Below are positions 20,840 to 32,471 of a stretch of DNA of 64,000 nt, piece after piece. Under the pieces are notes generated by a model, which was given only the letters and a program-made list of their open reading frames with translations, had not been told where the DNA came from and searched no databases. This DNA is from Dryocosmus kuriphilus (lineage: Eukaryota > Arthropoda > Insecta > Hymenoptera > Cynipidae), in contig CM076191.1 in assembly GCA_038277395.1 (NCBI GenBank), positions 174,514,552 to 174,578,551 of the forward strand. The letters run 5' to 3'. The stretch's first letter is position 1. The number at the start of each line of letters is the position of its first letter. The translations under genes and the position numbers were made by a program.

Positions 20840-23240
20840 GATATTTTAAATGATTTTCAAGAGTTTAAAAGAGATTTTAAAAATATTGCAAAGTGTTTTA
20901 AGAGATTTTAAAAGATTTGTTTTAATTTCAAAGGATTTCAAGCGATTTCAAGCATTTTTAAGGAGTTATAGGGGATTTATAAAAAAATTTTAATTGAAAG
21001 TATTTCAAAAGATTTAAAATAATTTTTCAGAATGTTACAAAATTTAAAGAATATAAATGTAAATAGGTATTTAAAAATCTATTAAAATACTTTTTAGTTT
21101 CGGCTTAAGGCGATATGAAGGTACCACAGTCCACATCATACCTGACGCCCAGGCCGACCTTGTAATTCTTCAAATTCATTCGAAATGACATGGAATGTCT
21201 TGAAAATACTGGAATTTTTTTAGTTCTTTAAAATTCATTGAAGTTCCTTAAAATCATTATAAATCCTTTTAAATATTTACAATTTCTTTATACCACTCTA
21301 AAATCCCTCCAAACTCCTTTAAATCGCTTTAAATCGAATGAAATCCTTTCAAACTTTTAAAAATGGTTTAAGATCTATCATTGAAATATTTTTAAAATCA
21401 TTTTAAGTTCTTTAAAATCATTAAAAATTCCTTGAATTTTCTTGGAATATTTCGTAATGCTTTAGAATCTCTAAAAGATTCCCAAAAATCGTATGAAATC
21501 TCTTAAAATTCTTCAAAGTTTCTTTGAAATCCCTTAAAATTCTTTAAATTCATTGAAAATTACCTAAATCTCTTAAAAATCCTGAAACTCATTTAAAACT
21601 TAGAAAATTTTCAAAAATCATTAGAAATATTTAAAAATAGTTTAAAGTGTTTGAAAATCCTTTATTATCCTCTGAAACTCCTAAAAATCATTTTAAATCC
21701 TTTTAAAATTTTATTAAAATACTTTGAGATGTTTTTGAAATCATTTTATATTCTTAAGAATCCTTAAAAATCTCTTGAACACTTTAAAAATATTTTTTAT
21801 TCCTTAAAATATCTAAAAAATTCCTAAGAATCACTTAAAATCTCTTGATATTCTTTTAAGTTTCTTTGAAATATCTTGAAATTTTTTCAATGCATTCAAA
21901 ATGGCTTGAAATCCCTTAAAATTGCTTTGAAATAGTCTATTTATTTTATATTTTATAAAATCTCTTAGAATTCTTTAAAATCACTGAAAATATTTTGAAA
22001 TTTTCGAAAATATTTTTTACATTCCTTTAAATTCTTTTAAATCTCTTGAAATACTTTAAAATATTATAAAATCCTTTAAAATCTCGTAAAATTCCTTAAA
22101 CTCTTTCGAAATCGCTTAAAATCCATTGAAACTTTTTTAAAATATTAAAAATATTTTTAAGATCACTCGAAATTCTTTAAAATCTTTCAAAGTTCTTGGA
22201 AATTTCTTAAAATCACTATAAATTGTTCGAAATGTCGAATGTTTAAAAATTATTCGAAATTTAATAAAATACTATTAAATATTTTAAAAATCACTTCGAC
22301 ATCTTTAAAATGTTTTAAAATCACTTAAATTTATTTAAAATACTTTCATATATCTTAAAATCTCTTAAGAAATAAAAAAGTCACTGAAAATCTTCTAAAA
22401 ATTAGTAAAAATATTTTTAAATCTATTGAGATATTTTGAGATCTGCTTAAAATCGCTTTATATTCTTTAAAATTTAAAAACAGTTTTTAAATACTTTACA
22501 ATATTTCCAAATCCCTTAAGAAATTTTAAAATATTCGTAAAATAAATTTTGAAAAACTATTATTACTTTTAAATCTCTTTAAATTTCCTCGAAATTCTTT
22601 AAGATCATTTTAATTCCTTAAAATATTACACAATCCTTTAAAATCTCTTGAAAAATTTTAAAATCATTTGAAATCGCTTAAAATCCTTCCAAATTTTTAA
22701 AAATATTTTAAAATGTTATGTATTTTGAAATTTTGTAAAAATCATTCCAAATTCTTTTACATACTTTAAAATATTTAAATTACTTAAAATCGTTTTAAAT
22801 TATTTTAAATCCTTTTAAATTTTTAATATCGTTTAAAATCCTTTGAAATTTTTAAAAAATCATTTCTTAAAGTCTTTGGAAATTGATTAAAATATTTCAA
22901 AATGATTTAAAATTTTTTGAATTTTTTTTTAAATCACTAGATTGTAAAGATCCTTCAGAATCCTTCGAGAATCCTTTAAAATCCTTCGAAATTTCTTCAA
23001 ATCACTTGAAATTGTCAGAAATTTCTTAAAATCATTTGAAGTCGCTTGAAATCTTTCGACATTTATTGAAATATTTTAAAATGCATTGAAATATTTCGAA
23101 AATTTTTTCAAATCACTCTAAATTATATAAAACCCTTTGAAATTTTTTTAAATTACTTGAAATTGTTTGAAATCCTTTTAAGTTTTTAACAATTATTTGA
23201 AATTTTATAAAATACTTTAATATATAATGTTTATAATGTA
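20840..23240. repeat. Degenerate short-period repeat tract, opposite orientations either side of ~21.1 kb
   Basis: From about 21180 to 23240 the sequence is an almost unbroken run of 9-12 bp words of the type CTTTAAAATC, CTTGAAATC, CTTAAAATC. From about 20860 to 21060 the same words occur in reverse complement (GATTTTAAAAG, GATTTCAAG). The turn-over segment (about 21095-21165, with GGTACCACAGTCCACATCAT) is unique and more G/C-rich. The right half is about ten times longer than the left, as if one arm had expanded. Confidence 0.8.
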
Positions 23241-23929
23241 AACATTCCAAAATATATAATTTATATACGCTAAATTTGTTAAATTTTCATAAGTTTCGTC
23301 AAAAATTTCGTTGATCATAAATTTCACGTTTTGAAACTTTCAAAGTGAAAGTTTCCAAATGAAACTTTCAGCGGCACATTGCTATCAACATGTGCTTAAA
23401 GTGGATTACTTTACCGATCGAGCACAGTGTCAGATGGATAAAATAGAAATTAGTTTAAAAGATATACCGAAAAGTTTCCGGTGTGAGTATCCCTTATTTG
23501 AAGATTTCCGAGGCGAAACTTTACGTTGCTTTTTTTAATGCAACCCATTTACTTCTAAGGCCATGACGACTTCCTAACCCATTGTCTGCTGTCGAATTTA
23601 TTTTGGCGAATAAAGTGCTAAAAGTCGACAATTCAACGATTAATTCGCTAATTAATTCTAATTACTTGTTTTGTTCATTTTATGAGAAGACATTTGGACA
23701 TTTTTTATTTTTAGTCGCTTTTCATATGGAAAATCAACAAGTGACACTTCACCATCGTTACCCACTTTCAGGGTAAACTCATGTATACTTTACCTGCTTA
23801 TTAGTTACCCAAATCAACGTTAACCTCTACCCTAGTGGCATTTACCCACCTTTATTCATCTTTACCCATTACCTTAACCAACTTTACCCATTATCTGAAA
23901 CGCTTCTTACCCTCTGTTTTTTCTTTGTA

Positions 23930-24410
23930 ATGTTCAATATTGTTCTCAGGGTTCTCGCTAATTTTCCTCGCATCAGACACATGAAATAAATCTTCATGCA
24001 AAAAACTGAGTCGTTAGACCCAATAGCTTTTACTCCAGCCGCGATAACAGGGGCACTTTTAGTAAAAAGGCCTAAATTGGGATGATTTTGCAGAGTAAAT
24101 TAATGTTCAGTATTTTCTTCAGGGTTCTCACTATTTTGGATCTCATTAGACAAGACAAATACATCTTCTTGCAAAAAATTGAGTCGAAAATAGTTTTTGA
24201 CCTAGCTGCGGACACAAGGTCATTTTTGTAAAAAAGCCTAATTTTTATGTATTTATGTAGCAACGCTTTGATCTATATTTTTCTCAGTATTTTCACTATT
24301 TTTTTCCTGGCATTCAACGCGTGAAACACATCTTCATGCAAAAAATTGAGACGATAGGACCAGTATTTTTGCTCTAGCCACGAGAAAGGACGGACAGCCG
24401 CTTTACCGAC
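23930..24410. repeat. ~170-bp tandem repeat, about 3 copies
   Basis: CTTCATGCAAAAAACTGAG-type segments lie at 23992, 24165 and 24332. Each unit also has TTCTCAGGGTTCTC, a TAAAAAGGCCTAA word and a CTAGCC/CCAGCC word. A partial unit (AAAAAGACCTAAATTTGTAT) lies at about 19610-19650, before the foldback, which supports insertion of the foldback within this array. Confidence 0.8.
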
Positions 24411-24492
24411 AGCATAAGGGTTTCCTACAAAACCTTACTAAGGCGAAAAGAAACTTTATTTATATATTGGTATAGTTTTTATTTTCAATGAC

Positions 24493-25013
24493 ACACGGAG
24501 AAAAAAATCTGACTATTGCAGTAAGCTGAGCTCTTCCTATTAAAGCACGGAACTTTGCAAGGTGCGAAGTCGATACGAAATTCTAACAATATTGGCATCA
24601 ACTCATGAATTTCTAGTATGGAATGTCTTATACTATAAAAGAAAAAAGCGCATGTCATTATTGCTAGAGTCGAGCCATGCGTGAAAACCACGACTAAACT
24701 CATCCTATCTCAGCAAGAATACTCTTGCAACTGAGATGTTAGGCCTCGCCTACCGGCACTGAACGTGTGGCTTGGTTGCAAGAGAACTCTTGCTGAAATA
24801 GGATGAGTTTTCTTACAACCATAGCAACGCGAAGTTGGAGCTATTCTCGCAAGGCATAACTGCTCTAAAATCACGAAACTTTAAACTTTTTTAGCATGAA
24901 GGGATCCCTGCTTAAAATGTATGAATTTTGCATCAGGATAACAAGAATGAAACCTGCTGCAAACGCATGACAAATCTTCTTGCTATTACAGTCAGGTTTT
25001 TTTCTCCCTGTGT
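24493..25013. mobile_element. MITE with ACACGGAGAAAAAAA-type ends and an internal hairpin
   Basis: ACACGGAGAAAAAAATCTGAC on the left mirrors GTCAGGTTTTTTTCTCCCTG TGT on the right. Inside, AAACTCATCCTATCTCAGCA and ACTCTTGCAAC pair with GTTGCAAGAG and TGCTGAAATAGGATGAGTTT (about 24694-24813), giving a long internal stem-loop. No ORF is coding. Superfamily not determined. Confidence 0.72.
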
Positions 25014-25465
25014 AATAAGTAATTGCTAAAACGTTGACCATTTCAAGGTCCTACCACGTTTAACATTTTCTTTGACGAAAAAATATTTTCTAAAAATGTC
25101 TCAATAAATTACTTATATCGAAACACAATTTCGTAATATTTCAAAATTTTAGACGAATTCATTTAAAAATTATAAATAAAAATCTGCCCGCTGCGCGGGC
25201 ACATTCTCATCGCGCGCTTCGCGCGAAGTATGAGCGCGCCTACGGCGCGCGTCTGTTGGCACTCGCGCTTCGCGCTCGATACGTTATTTACGGCACTCAC
25301 GCTTCGCGCTCGATAGATTATTCACCTCGCGCTACGCGCTCGGTGTTTATAGATCGTATAAACCTTTTAAATTAGAAATTACAAAAGAAATTATTTTACT
25401 TAAGGCTCTATCGCCCTTAAGGAATACATTCTCATCATGACACTCGCGCTTCGCGCTCAATAATT

Positions 25466-26658
25466 GACGGCCGGGATGCAATAACCGGGCGTGCGCTGGA
25501 AACGGGTAAAACTGTTGTCCAAGCCAAGAAAAAGGGGATAGAAATTTTTTGTTCGAAAATCCTTTTTTAAAAATTTGACAATATAGAGAATTAAAAACTA
25601 CATCTTTCTTTCAAAAGAGGTTTTTTTATTGTATCGTTTGTTTTGTTTAAAAAAAATAAAATGTTACTTTTTTTCGCAGTTTTTTTTTATTGAAAAATCG
25701 AGTTTTTTTAGAATCAACTCGCAATAATGTAGCCAATTCTTGACAAAATTGGAATTTTTCTTTTTCAGTATGTAGGGGAGTCTTTTCCGCTTCCGGTGAT
25801 GTAGGCGAACATTTCCTAAACATTGTAATTGTTTATAATAATTTAATCCGAAAAAATTACCGTGTTTTTCCAAAGTTATGCTGTTAAAATTTTTCGTATA
25901 AATTGTAATATGAAAAAATCGTAAAAGCAGATACGTGAAGCAGTGTTGGGAGAAGTTTTGGTCAAGCAATATTTTGTTTGGTCGAAAATTAAAAAAAATA
26001 CGACGAGTTGAAGTCAAAAGTGCTCGCCGCTCGAATGTTTCTGTATTATTGATCTGCGTTCTTTTAAAATCAAACAGCGGAAATAGGTTCGAGCGGCGAG
26101 CACTTTTGACTTCAACTCGTCGTATTTTTTTTAAATTTTCGACCAAGCAAAATATTGCTTGACGAAAAACTTCTCCCAGCACTGCTTCACGTATCTGTTT
26201 TTACGATTTTTTCATATTACAATTTATACGAAAAATTTTAACAGCATAACTTTGGAAAACACGGTAATTTTTTCGGATTAAATTATTATAAACAATTACA
26301 ATGTTTATGAAGTGTTCGCCTACATCATCGGAAGCGGAAAAGACTCCTCTACATACTGAAAAGAAAAATTCCAATTTTGTCAAGAATTGGCCACATTATT
26401 GCGAGTTGATTCTAAAAAAACACGATTTTTCAATAAAAAAAAACTGCGAAAAAAAGTAACATTTTATTTTTTTTAAACAAAACAAGCGATGCAATAAAAA
26501 AACCTATTTTGAAAGAAAGATGCAGTTTTTAATTCTCTATATTGTCAAATTTTTAAAAAAGGATTTTCGAAAAAAAAAAATTCTATCCCCTTTTTCTTAG
26601 CTTGGACAATAGTTTTACCCGTTTCCAGCGCACGACCGGTTATTGCATCCTGGCCGTC
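25466..26658. mobile_element. 1.19-kb near-perfect palindromic element inserted in copy A
   Basis: GACGGCCGGGATGCAATAAC at the left end mirrors the right end ending GGCCGTC. The arms (25466 to about 26034 and about 26088-26658) match almost base for base, including AGTGCTCGCCGCTCGAA / TTCGAGCGGCGAGCACT near the centre. Copies B and C of the host element have no insertion here (ATAATTACATTT), so it is a real, younger insertion. AATT flanks both sides (25462-25465, 26659-26662), compatible with a 4-bp duplication, though the palindrome edge makes the exact length ambiguous. The long ORFs in the arms are mirror images and show no known domain. Confidence 0.88.
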
Positions 26659-27471
26659 AATTACGTTTCTTTAAAACACATTATAGATTGGTAAAGCTCT
26701 TTTTGATTTTCCAAATTTTTACAATACAGGATTTCGATTCTTAAAAGTAAAACGATGAGTTTTATAAATAAATTTTGTAGCTATTTCCAAGGTGAACAAT
26801 TCTGCTTGTTAATATTTTCTCATATCTTGCACAGTTTTGCTGAAAAGTGGTTTTCTTTATATTTTCATAACATATTTCACGAATAACTCAAAAACTACGC
26901 GTCTGATCAAAAAAATGATAGAGAGCAAATTTGTAGAGAATTTGGAGACGAACAACTTTGTTTATTATTATTTTTCCGTATCTTCGATAGTTTGGCGGAA
27001 AATTTGAAATCTTTAATTTTTAATAACGTTCTATCGATTAAAACAAAAAACGTGCATTTTATGAAAAAATGGTTAAAACAAAATTTGTAGATCTTTTTAA
27101 ATTGAACAACTTTGTTCTTTACCATTTTTTGGTATCTTGAATATTTTGGCGGGAAACCAGTTTTTAAATTTTAATAGCGTTTTCTTGATTAAAACAAAAA
27201 CCGTTCATTTTATCAAAAAACGGTTAAGACAAAATTTGTAGATTTTTTTGAGATGAACAATTTTACTTTCTTACGTTTTTTTTTGTATCTCTGATAGTTT
27301 AGCCGGAAAATGGATTTTTTGATTTTGTGAAAACCGTTTTTGATGGATAAAACCATAACCGTTGGTCAAAAACCGCTGGTTAACGAACTCGTCCTTTCTT
27401 TTTGGACCTTAAAGAAGTGTGCCAAAGCGCAATCCAATCCGATTAGTCCTTCGAAAGTTATCGTGGGAACA

Positions 27472-27472
27472 G

Positions 27473-27504
<32 letters not shown>

Positions 27505-27509
27505 AACGG

Positions 27510-27540
<31 letters not shown>

Positions 27541-27546
27541 AACGCC
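27472..27546. repeat. (GACAAC)n microsatellite in copy A
   Basis: A run of GACAAC and GACGACAAC words, shared in shorter form by copies B and C. Length differs between copies, as expected for a microsatellite inside a mobile element. Confidence 0.9.
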
Positions 27547-27680
27547 AACAGACAGACAGACACGGTCGTAAAAACCATTTTTTCGGATTCAGGAGGTCTT
27601 AAAACGTGGAGATTTCATGAAATCCGCGAAAGTCAAATTTTGCATAAATCTAATACCTTCTCTGATGAGAATGTAAAAAG

Positions 27681-28848
27681 TATCCAAAATGTTTCGTCAC
27701 GTATCTCTCCCAAACTACAAAAAAATGAAAAATTTCTAAATAATATTAACCAAATTTTTTAAATATTTGAAATTCACAGATATCGCTTATATTGAATTGA
27801 AAAACATAATATGATAAAGAAGAAAGTTTAATATTTTAGGTTTAAAGATTTCTAATATCACTTCAAAATCTATCCTATTATTTTTTTCTGGTCATGCGGC
27901 ATTCCTATTTTATGATAAAACTCGAAAATAAGTATTCAAACTATTTATAATGTGGGCTAAAATTGTTAATTTTACACTTACGAAGATTCTAGTATAGATA
28001 AAAATCTATTTATTGACGTTTGTTATGATTATTTATTATGATTTATCACTGTCTTAATAATATTTTTAATAAAATATCCGGTCACGCTCCATATTAATTA
28101 ATAATTTATTATTCTACATAATAAGAGGATATTTTGACACGCCGAAATAAGAATTAAATAAATCTTGAGAATAGTTATTTTTCTCATATTTTAAAATATT
28201 TTTACTTGCTCTATACATACTTTAAAAAAATTTTTGAAGCTCTTATTTTTTATCATGGACGAGTGTCTCGTCACGCCACCTCAGCTAAATGCTATTTCTG
28301 TTTAAAATACATACTCAGCACGAATACATTCCTTAATTTATTAGTTTTATATTATGTTATAACTTTTTTTTTTTATTTGGGTGAGGGTAAATATTCTAAA
28401 TAATATTGCATGCAATAAAATTTTATAAATAAGAAGGTAAACGTTAAACTTATTTCTTACTACACTCTGACAACTGTTTTATGCAATTTTTCAATTAAAA
28501 AACTATAGTTATCTCTGAAATATTCTTCGGTGTAAATATTTTTTAAGTCGCATATAATATTTTTTTACAATTCCATGCTATATTTACTGCTTTTGTAATA
28601 ATTTCTCAATTTATGACTTCTAAATAAAATACAATTTAATGATTAGATGTGTTTCAGTAAGAGATGAAAAATTCCTCAATAAAAAAAAATTATTATTCAA
28701 ATTCTTTAATAAGTTTATAACTAAAGTAGGTAATGCAAACATAATATAATAATTCAATCTAAATTTATCCTTATCATCTTCAGAAAATTTGAACAGCTAA
28801 AATGGTTACTTTTAGAAACTCATGTTGAGTTTATATTTAAGAAAAAAA
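27681..28848. other. AT-rich intronic DNA between copies A and B
   Basis: I see no repeat, gene or RNA structure worth calling. A 65-codon ORF (28206-28403) has no recognisable features. Confidence 0.5.
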
Positions 28849-30105
28849 AATCTGCACGCTGCGCGGGCACATTCTCATCGCGCGCTGCGCGCGCCGCGCT
28901 TCGCGCTCGATAAGTTATTTACGGTACTCACGCTTCGCACTCAATAGATTATTCACCTCGGGCTACGCGCTCGGTGTTTATGGATCGTAGAAACCTTTAA
29001 ATTAAAAATTACAAAAGAAATTATTTTACTTAAGGCTCTATCGCCCTTAAGGCATACGTTCTCATCATGACACTCGCGCTTCGCGCTCGATAATTACATT
29101 TTTTTTAAACACATTATAGATTGGTAAAGTTTTTTAGTGATATTCCAAATTTCGCAATAGAGGATTTCGATTCTTAAAAGTAAAACGATGAGTCTTATAA
29201 ATAACTTTTGTAGCTCTTTCCAAGGTGAACAATTCTGCTTGTTAATATTTTCTCATATCTTGCATAGTTTTTTTGAAAAGTGGTTTTCTTTATATTTCAT
29301 AACATATTTCACGAATAACTCAAAAAATACGCGTCTACTCAAAAAAATGATAGAGACCAAATTTGTAGATCTTTTTGAGACGAACAACTTTATTTATTAT
29401 TATTTTTCCGTATCTTCCATAGTTTGGCGGGAAATTTTAAATCTTTAATTTTTAATAATGTTTTATCGATTAAAACAAAAACCGTGCATTTTATCAAAAA
29501 GTAGTTAAAACAAAATTTGTAGATCTTTTTAAACTGAACAACTTTGTTCTTTACAATTTTTTTGTATCTTGAATATTTTGGCGGGAAACCACAGTTTTTT
29601 AATTTTAATAGCGTTTTCTTGATTAAAACAAAAACCGTTCATTTTATCGAAAAAACGGTTAAGACAAAATTTGTAGACTTTTTTGAGATGAACAATTTTA
29701 CTTTCTTACATTTTTTTTGTATCTCTCATAGTTTAGTCGGAAAATAAATTTCTTGATTTTGTGTAAACCGTTTTTGATGGATAAAACCATAACCGTTGGT
29801 CAAAAACCGCTGGTTAACGAACTCGTCCTTTCTTTTTGGACCTTAAAGTAGCGTGCCAAAGCGCAATCCAATCCGATTAGTCCTTCGAAAGTTATCGTGG
29901 GAACAGACGACAACGACGACAACGACAACGACAACGACGACGACAACGACGACAACAACGACGACAACGCCAACAGACAGATAGACACGGTCGTAAAAAC
30001 CATTTTTTCGGATTCAGGAGGTCTTAAAACGTGGAGATTTCATGAAATCCGCGAAAGTCAAAGTTTGCATAAATCTAATACCTTCTCTGATGAGAATGTA
30101 AAAAG
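28849..30105 (+). mobile_element. GC-hairpin/(GACAAC)n element, copy B
   Basis: It has the same layout and orientation as copies A and C. The hairpin cluster is shortened (no GCGCGCCTACGG segment), the ~152-bp subunits follow, then a GAC/AAC tract at about 29904-29966, and the end is GATGAGAATGTAAAAAG. It is intact at the site where copy A carries the palindrome. Confidence 0.8.
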
Positions 30106-30134
30106 AAAATATTCATTAAATAAACATATGCATA

Positions 30135-31409
30135 AAAATCTGCCTGCTGCGCGGGCACATTCTCATCGCGCGCCGCGCGCACCGCGCTTCGCGCGAAGTA
30201 TGAGCGCGCCTACGGCGCGCGTCTGTTGGCACTCGCGCTTCGCGCTCGATAAGTTATTTACGGTACTCACGCGTCGCACTCGATAGATTATTCACCTCGC
30301 GCTAGGCGCTCGGTGGTTATGGTCGTAGAAACCTTTAAATTAAAAATTACAAAAGAAATTATTTTACTTAAGGCTCTATCGCCCTTAAGGCATACATTCT
30401 CATCATGACACTCGCGCTTCGCGCTCGATAATTACATTTTTTTTAAACACATTATAGATTGGTAAAGTTTTTTAGTGATATTCCAAATTTCGCAATAGAG
30501 GATTTCGATTCTTAAAAGTAAAACGATGAGTCTTATAAATAACTTTTGTAGCTCTTTCCAAGGTGAACAATTCTGCTTGTTAATATTTTCTCATATCTTG
30601 CATAGTTTTGCTGAAAAGTGTTTTTCTTTATATTTCATAACATATTTCACGAATAACTCAAAAAATACGCGTCTGCTCAAAAAACTGATGGAAAGCAAAT
30701 TTGTAGATCTTTTTGAGACGAACAACTTTGTGTATTATTATTTTTCCGTATCTTCCATAGTTTGGCGGGAAATTTGAAATCTTTAATTTTTAATAACGTT
30801 TTATCGATTAAAACAAAAACCGTGCATTTTATCAAAAAATGGTTGAACCAAAATTTGTAGATCTTTTTAAATTGAACAACTTTGTTCTTTACCATTTTTT
30901 TGTATCTTGAATATTTTGGCGGAAAACCACAGTTTTTTAATTTTAATAGCGTTTTCTTAATTAAAACAAAAACCGTTCATTTTATCGAAAAACGGTTAAA
31001 ACAAAATTAGTAAATTTTTTCGAGGTGAATAATTTTACTTTCTTACGTTTTTTTTGTATCTCTCGTAGTTTAGTCGGAAAATGAATTTCTTGATTTTGTG
31101 TAAACCGTTTTTGATGGATAAAACCATAACCGTTGGTCAAAAACGGCTGGTTAACGAACTCGTCCTTTCTTTTTGGACCTTAAAGTAGTGTGCCAAAGCG
31201 CAATCCAATCCGATTAGTCCTTCGAAAGTTATCGTGGGAACAGACGACAACGACGACAACAACGACGACAACGCCAACAGACAGACAGACGCGGTCGTAA
31301 AAACCATTTTTTCGGATTCAGGAGGTCTTAAAACGTGGAGATTTCATGAAATCCGCAAAAGTCAAATTTTGCATAAATCTAATACCTTCTCTGATGAGAA
31401 TGTAAAAAG
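30135..31409 (+). mobile_element. GC-hairpin/(GACAAC)n element, copy C
   Basis: It starts only about 30 bp after copy B, in the same orientation, with the fuller hairpin cluster (including GCGCGCCTACGGCGCGC) and a short GAC/AAC tract at about 31244-31275. B and C are very similar in the subunit part, which suggests either tandem duplication or preference for inserting next to an existing copy. Confidence 0.8.
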
Positions 31410-31612
31410 TTTAAGCTGTTTTGTCCAGATTTTCTCCAAGAGACATATATTATTAGAATAGGATAAATTCATATACTAAACGTAGACAATATCTAATATA
31501 AATTAAATATTAAATAGGATTGGAAAACTTTTAATTCTAAATTTTTTACATTTTTTATGATTTTACTCAGAAACCGCCATTTTATCTATAGTAAAGAGGA
31601 TTTTATGAGCCA

Positions 31613-31769
31613 GAAATTATATATTTTTATTTCAAGATTAGAATAGATGAAATTTGTTTGGGAGATTTTTCTGAGTCTGCTCTTTTCATTTCCGAAAAAA
31701 GTCAAATTTTGATTTACCCTAACCGTCATACTTTAACGGAAATTAGTTGACGAAATAAATCATGTTTAC
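31613..31769. repeat. Diverged fragment at the left edge of the satellite
   Basis: AGAAATTATATATTTTTATT, GAGTCTGCTCTTTTCATTTC and ATACTTTAACGGAAATTAG follow the order seen at the end of a long satellite unit, but with many substitutions. 31770-32140 shows no clear unit. Strongly diverged edge units next to homogenised internal ones are usual for satellites. Confidence 0.6.
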
Positions 31770-32471
31770 CCTTGCAATTGGATATTTTACAAGGGAATTC
31801 ATGATAAATTAACTCTGACAATATGTACAACAAATTTGTTTAATTTTCTTTCACAGAAAAATTCTTTTTCAAGAAATTACATTTGCAATATCAGCCAACA
31901 TAAATCAATATCAAACACAGGAATTTTAACATTTTTAAATTGTGGCTATGTTTCTTTGAAAAATTTCAGACTTATACTTCAGCTGGTAAAGCATACATTT
32001 ATAATAGATTGAGAAACCGGAAAACTTTTAATAAATAATTATTTATGAGCAACTCCTTCTTTTTTGAACCAACAGTTTGAACATCTTTGAATTTTCTCAC
32101 AGTAATAATTTGTAGCCTTACAATAACTGTTTATTCTCCTTTCCTTATTTTTACATTACATAGAATTCATTTTCAAGAAATCAGTTGCTTCTTTTTAATT
32201 TTTATTTTATTTATTATTTAAGCAACTAATGAAAAAAAAGAAAGAAAAATAAAATTATTCCACAAATTGGATTCTCAATATTATACAAAAAAAAGATTGC
32301 TTTCTGGATAACTGACTTAGCACACTAAAAATTAAATATTTGTGCATCAACAGTAGTAAGAATTAAAAAAGTCGGAGTCCGAAAAAGTTGCCTAGAAAGC
32401 TAAGGAAAAATAATTGAAAATTTTTTTAGAATATCGATTTTCGAGTCTGCTCTTTTCATTTTAGAAAAAAA

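Larger units (their letters stand above)
19653..23923. mobile_element. 4.3-kb foldback element with a repeat-filled interior
   Basis: The left end (GAAAAACCGGGGGTAAGAAA) mirrors the right end (TTCTTACCCTCTGTTTTTTC). Further in, GGATTAATTGGCGAATTAAT, GCACTTTATTCGCCAATA and GAATGGGTTGCATTAAAA on the left all recur inverted on the right (about 23480-23690). An inner AGCAATGTGCCG and GAAACTTTC-rich segment is mirrored at about 23300-23390. The interior is dominated by short AAAATC/TTGAAAT repeats. Flanks belong to one ~170-bp tandem repeat, which the element appears to have split. No transposase was found. Confidence 0.78.
25180..27680 (+). mobile_element. GC-hairpin/(GACAAC)n element, copy A, split by a palindrome
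   Basis: The element starts with a cluster of compact G/C hairpins (CCCGCTGCGCGGGC, GCGCGCTTCGCGCG, GCGCGCCTACGGCGCGC, CTCGCGCTTCGCGCTCG). It continues with four ~152-bp subunits marked by TTTGTAG ... GAACAA (26774, 26930, 27084, 27235). It ends with a conserved block, a (GACAAC)n tract at about 27472-27546, and CTGATGAGAATGTAAAAAG. ACATTCTCATC near the start and GATGAGAATGT at the end form a short terminal inverted match. Without the 1.19-kb insertion at 25466 its length equals copies B and C. Open frames, including an Asn/Asp-rich one over the (GACAAC)n tract, are repeat artefacts. The family is not recognised. Confidence 0.75.

Noticed and set aside
25180..25480. Possible bacterial or symbiont DNA because of the GC-rich CGCGCTTCGCGCG words
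   Set aside because: The same cluster begins three copies of an otherwise AT-rich mobile element and has no genes; it is part of that element.
25664..26182. 172-codon ORF over the palindrome, with a mirrored ORF at 25935-26162
   Set aside because: Both are the two arms of one palindrome read on opposite strands; no domain or codon bias is seen.
27340..27762. 140-codon ORF with an Asn/Asp-rich stretch
   Set aside because: The Asn/Asp run is the (GACAAC)n microsatellite read as protein; the frame is not kept in copies B and C.
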